A DNA stretch of 64,000 nucleotides from Neocallimastix lanati (nom. inval.) (Eukaryota > Neocallimastigomycota > Neocallimastigomycetes > Neocallimastigales > Neocallimastigaceae), in NCBI GenBank assembly GCA_016946835.1, contig JACVTC010000014.1, forward strand, positions 1,003,001 to 1,067,000. Reading direction: 5' to 3'. Below, one piece after another: positions 60,999-64,000 of the stretch. The translations under genes were made by a program, and so were the position numbers. The notes under the pieces are model-generated. The model worked only from the letters and a program-made list of their open reading frames with translations, made no database searches and had not been told where the DNA came from. Every line of letters starts with the position of its first letter. Position 1 is the stretch's first letter.

Positions 60999-61025
60999 TG
61001 AATTATTTTTATTGGAAGAGTCCAT
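55471..61025 (-). CDS. DENND6-type DENN-domain protein (three exons)
   Basis: Proposed join: 61025-60083, 59942-59096, 58732-55471; the sum is 5052 nt, 1683 codons plus stop. Exon 2 carries the N-terminal DENN lobe (FHRWVLCFCVLNFDLEIGQ near residue 346, YVFFRQQKD, KRGYFQKSFVLLS). Exon 3 continues with IWEMMILGEPILVLGD, DFRPYFTIQDSDF and IIIGTTNPVFSKALGHWPNI, all typical of DENND6/FAM116 (SPA/Afi1-like). A Ser/Asn-rich insert of about 280 residues precedes the C-terminal lobe (about 1001-1154, FIKSPNFSLWF). Another Asn-rich insert and a charged C-terminus follow. Human DENND6A is a GEF for Rab14 in endocytic recycling; a Rab GEF role here is inferred. Exon 1 is low-complexity. Confidence 0.85.
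58733..59095 (-). other. Intron 2 of the DENND6 gene
   Basis: Donor GTAAGT at 59095, acceptor CTAG ending at 58733, 363 bp. Splicing joins ATG-AA to T-TCA-CAA in frame and reunites two halves of one conserved domain. The ATG at 58788 lies inside this intron and is not a start. Confidence 0.8.
59943..60082 (-). other. Intron 1 of the DENND6 gene
   Basis: Donor GTAAGA at 60082, acceptor AAAG ending at 59943, 140 bp. It joins the Asn/Ser-rich exon 1 in frame to exon 2 (G + AT AAC GTA ATG). If it is not spliced, translation of the DENN protein could start at the ATG at 59934. Confidence 0.65.
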
Positions 61026-64000
61026 TTATTTTATTTTATTTTTTTTTTTTTTTAAAAAAAAAAGAAATTAAAAAACAAAATTATTAAAATAATTATTTAT
61101 AATTATTATGTATATATGAATTTATAAATAAAAGAATATGTATTATATATATAAATGTATTTTTTTTTATACTTTCTTATAATATATAAATTAATTAATA
61201 AAATTTTCTATTATGAATAACATATTATTTATGAACCCTTTAAATAAATATTGTTTATAATTTATAATTATATAAACTTCTATTTTTTTTTTATTTTTTT
61301 TTATTTTTATTTTTTTTTTTTAAAAATAAATAATAATAAAAATTATAGAGAATAATTTTATATTCTTATTAAATTTATATTCTTATCAAAAAAATCTAGT
61401 AAAGTGTTTATTTTCTGATTATAATTAAATTTAAAAAATATATTAATATATTAAAAAAGAAAATGTATATTTATTTATTTTTTTTCTTAATATATGTTTT
61501 TACTAAATATAAATAAATCCTTTGTCGTTATTGAAAACTTTAAATAAATATATCTTATATTATTATTGAAAACTACACAATAAATAAATATTATACTGTT
61601 ATCGAAAACTTCACAATAAACAAATATTTTGTTGTTATTGAAAACTTAGTAAGTTATAAAGTTCTCTTTTACTATAATAATAAATTATTATTATTTTTAA
61701 ATTTGTATTCTTTATTTATACTTTCATTTTTAATTGAAGATATAAATATTTTATATTATATTTTCAATTATTATAAAATTAATTATCATAAATTATTCTT
61801 ATTTCTGTAAATATAATGGAATGAATAAGATTAATTTTGAATTTTGCTATTTCCACTTTCTTATATAAGATATTCTGTTTAATTATTTTAAATATTTTTC
61901 ATTCCTTCTTTTTTTCTTTTTCTTTTTTTCCTTTTTTTTATCTTTTATTCACTTTTTCTTTTATAATATTTATTATTATTTTCTAGAATTATTTTATTAG
62001 TTTATTATACACTTTGATAAAATTTAAAAACTTTTTAAATTATTTTTAAAATTTATACACTCAAATGAATAAAAATAAAATTCGTTTTAAAGTCATATAT
62101 CAAATAAAAAATAATAATAATAATAAACAATTTTAAGTTAAAATATATTATATTGTATAATATTTTATATTATTTAAAATAGAGGGTATATATTATTATA
62201 TTTATAATTCATTTATTGTTATTTATAATTATAGTTTATTTAATAAACAAAACAAAGTAATTTAAATAATAATATTCAAATATTTTAAACTATTTATTAT
62301 CCATACAATATAAAAAAATGATATATTAAATTTTATTAATAAAAGCTTTCATATAATTATGAGCTTAATTTATTAATATTTTTTCCAAATATATATAATT
62401 TTTATATATACCAATTTATATTATTAAATATATTTATATTATTAAATATTGTATATAATAATTACATATTTAATATTTAATATTTAACATATAAATAATA
62501 AAATAAAATAATATAATATAATATTATAATATAATAATATATATTTAATTATAAAAGTATAAATATAATTATATATCATTTTATAATATATTTATACTAT
62601 GTGTTTCATTAATTATATATTTATAATATAATAATAAATTTATTATTTATTATTTATTCATTTAATTATTAAATTGTTATTTAATTAATTATCTATTATT
62701 TATTATTTATAATATTTATTTAATTTATCTAATGATTTATTACCTTATATATTAATTTATAATTGATGTTGTATCATTTTAAATAGTATTAAACATACTT
62801 TTTTTTTCTTTACTAAAAGTTAAATAGAAATATTCATATAAACCTAAAAAAAAAATTAAATTTAGATACTTAATATTTATAAAAATACATTTGATAATAA
62901 TAAGATATTACTATTTAAAAATTTTATTATTAACTTTTTATATTTTGATTATTTAATAAAAGTAAAAAGTATGATTAGACTTTAAATGTGGAAAGTTCAT
63001 ATTTTCAGTTCTATTAAATATTTAAATATTCATATTTATTAGACTATTTTTTATCAATAAATTAAACTATATTTATAATATTAGAATAATATATTGTATA
63101 CATATATTACAATACATTACCGAAATTTTTTCAAAATAAAAATAATAATTTTAATAATAAACTATTAAATCTTCTTTTAAACCAACCAAATTTTACAAAC
63201 AAAATAAAAGATAAAAAAAAAAGTCTTTTATAGTAAAGAATGTATGAAATGACCGTTAAGTGAGTAAAGAGCCATTATACCAAAAAAAAAATGGGGGATA
63301 TCGTGCATTTTACAACGTGGTGTATTTTCTTTTGTGGCTTGTTTTAATAATTAAAAAATAATAAATATTCTTTTTTATATATAATATATATTAATATTCA
63401 ATTGTAAAAATAATTTTTTATAAAAATATAATTTTTTATAATTCTTTTTTAATAGAATATATTATTATTTCTATTGAAATAGTTATATAATAATATTTAA
63501 TTGTAAAAATATATTATTAGTTCTTTTGAAATAATTATTTAATAATATTTAATTGTAAATATATATTATTTCTTTTAAGATAATATTATATATTTAAACT
63601 TTTATTTATATAAAAATATTAAAAATTTTAAACAATTATTTTAGTTAATTAAAAAATCCAATTCACTCATTTTTTTATTAAGAATTATTTTAACTATTAA
63701 TTAAATTTTATAATTAGTAATATTAATATTTAAATCTCTCAAATACTTTAACCATAATTCAGAATATTATTCTTCTTTAAAGTTGAAAAATTAAAATTAA
63801 ATTTTAATAATCAAATTAATATGTGTATTTAAAGTAAAAAATATGTATATTATATAAATATATTTATTTTTATTTTTTTTTAATTACATATTTAAATATA
63901 TTTATTGCAATTTTTCTTTATTATTCAATAATATATTTAAATATGTTTATTACATTTTTTTTATTTATTTAATTGCATATCTAATTATATAATTATATAT
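61026..64000. other. Intergenic A+T-rich DNA
   Basis: It contains the upstream region of the DENND6 gene. No ORF was recognised. The only conspicuous sequence is the higher-G+C patch at 63250-63360. Confidence 0.5.
63250..63400 (+). repeat. Possible third end of repeat X
   Basis: GTGGCTTGTTTTAATAATTAAA at 63334 matches the left end of X copy 2 (GTGGCTTGCTTTTTTAATAATTAAA). It is preceded by a G+C-richer patch with GTGCATTTTACAACG. The other end was not found before the window edge. Confidence 0.35.

Noticed and set aside
60060-61025. Separate 321-residue Asn-rich gene
   Set aside because: A GTAAGA donor at its end joins it in frame to the DENN exon, so it is more simply the first exon. A separate gene is not fully excluded.

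Overview
The window looks like a gene-poor, retrotransposon-rich stretch of a very A+T-rich eukaryotic nuclear genome (about 85-90% A+T by eye). The asparagine-rich proteins, GTAAG-type introns, long homopolymers and mixture of Ty1/copia, Ty3/gypsy and MULE relics fit an anaerobic gut fungus (Neocallimastigomycota) best. This is an inference; another A+T-rich protist or early-diverging fungus is not excluded.

Layout. 1-5.8 kb: broken copia gag and integrase pieces, a gypsy protease-RT relic and long direct repeats. 5.8-17.6 kb: no ORF of note; a graveyard of LTR-like blocks joined end to end, nearly always at the pentamer (C)AAAT(C). 17.6-26.2 kb: a young 3.05-kb LTR element (A) that carries gag but no pol, with a 5.56-kb copia element (B; 5-bp target duplication, near-identical LTRs) inserted in it. 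26.2-29.4 kb: more LTR copies. 29.4-33.3 kb: truncated and chimeric copia/gypsy pieces. 33.9-34.5 kb: an unrecognised 218-residue gene. 37.8-41.5 kb: an unrecognised 1233-residue low-complexity protein. 41.5-49.7 kb: intergenic DNA with microsatellites. 49.7-54.3 kb: a zinc-knuckle gag relic, a MULE/FLYWCH transposase relic, a 15-bp minisatellite and small GTGGCTT-ended repeats. 55.5-61.0 kb: a three-exon DENND6-type DENN-domain gene. 61-64 kb: intergenic.

Only three loci look like host genes (33.9, 37.8 and 55.5 kb); they are far apart and show no operon-like or functional link. The DENND6 gene is the only one with a recognisable role (Rab GEF, membrane traffic).

The most unusual signals are: (1) a string of hairpins inside several diverged LTR families whose stems change by paired substitutions while their A-rich loops stay constant; (2) copia PBS sequences that match the anticodon arm, and in one copy also the D-arm, of tRNA-Lys(CUU), pointing to a half-tRNA primer; (3) serial insertion of unrelated LTRs at one short target; (4) a gag-only LTR element.
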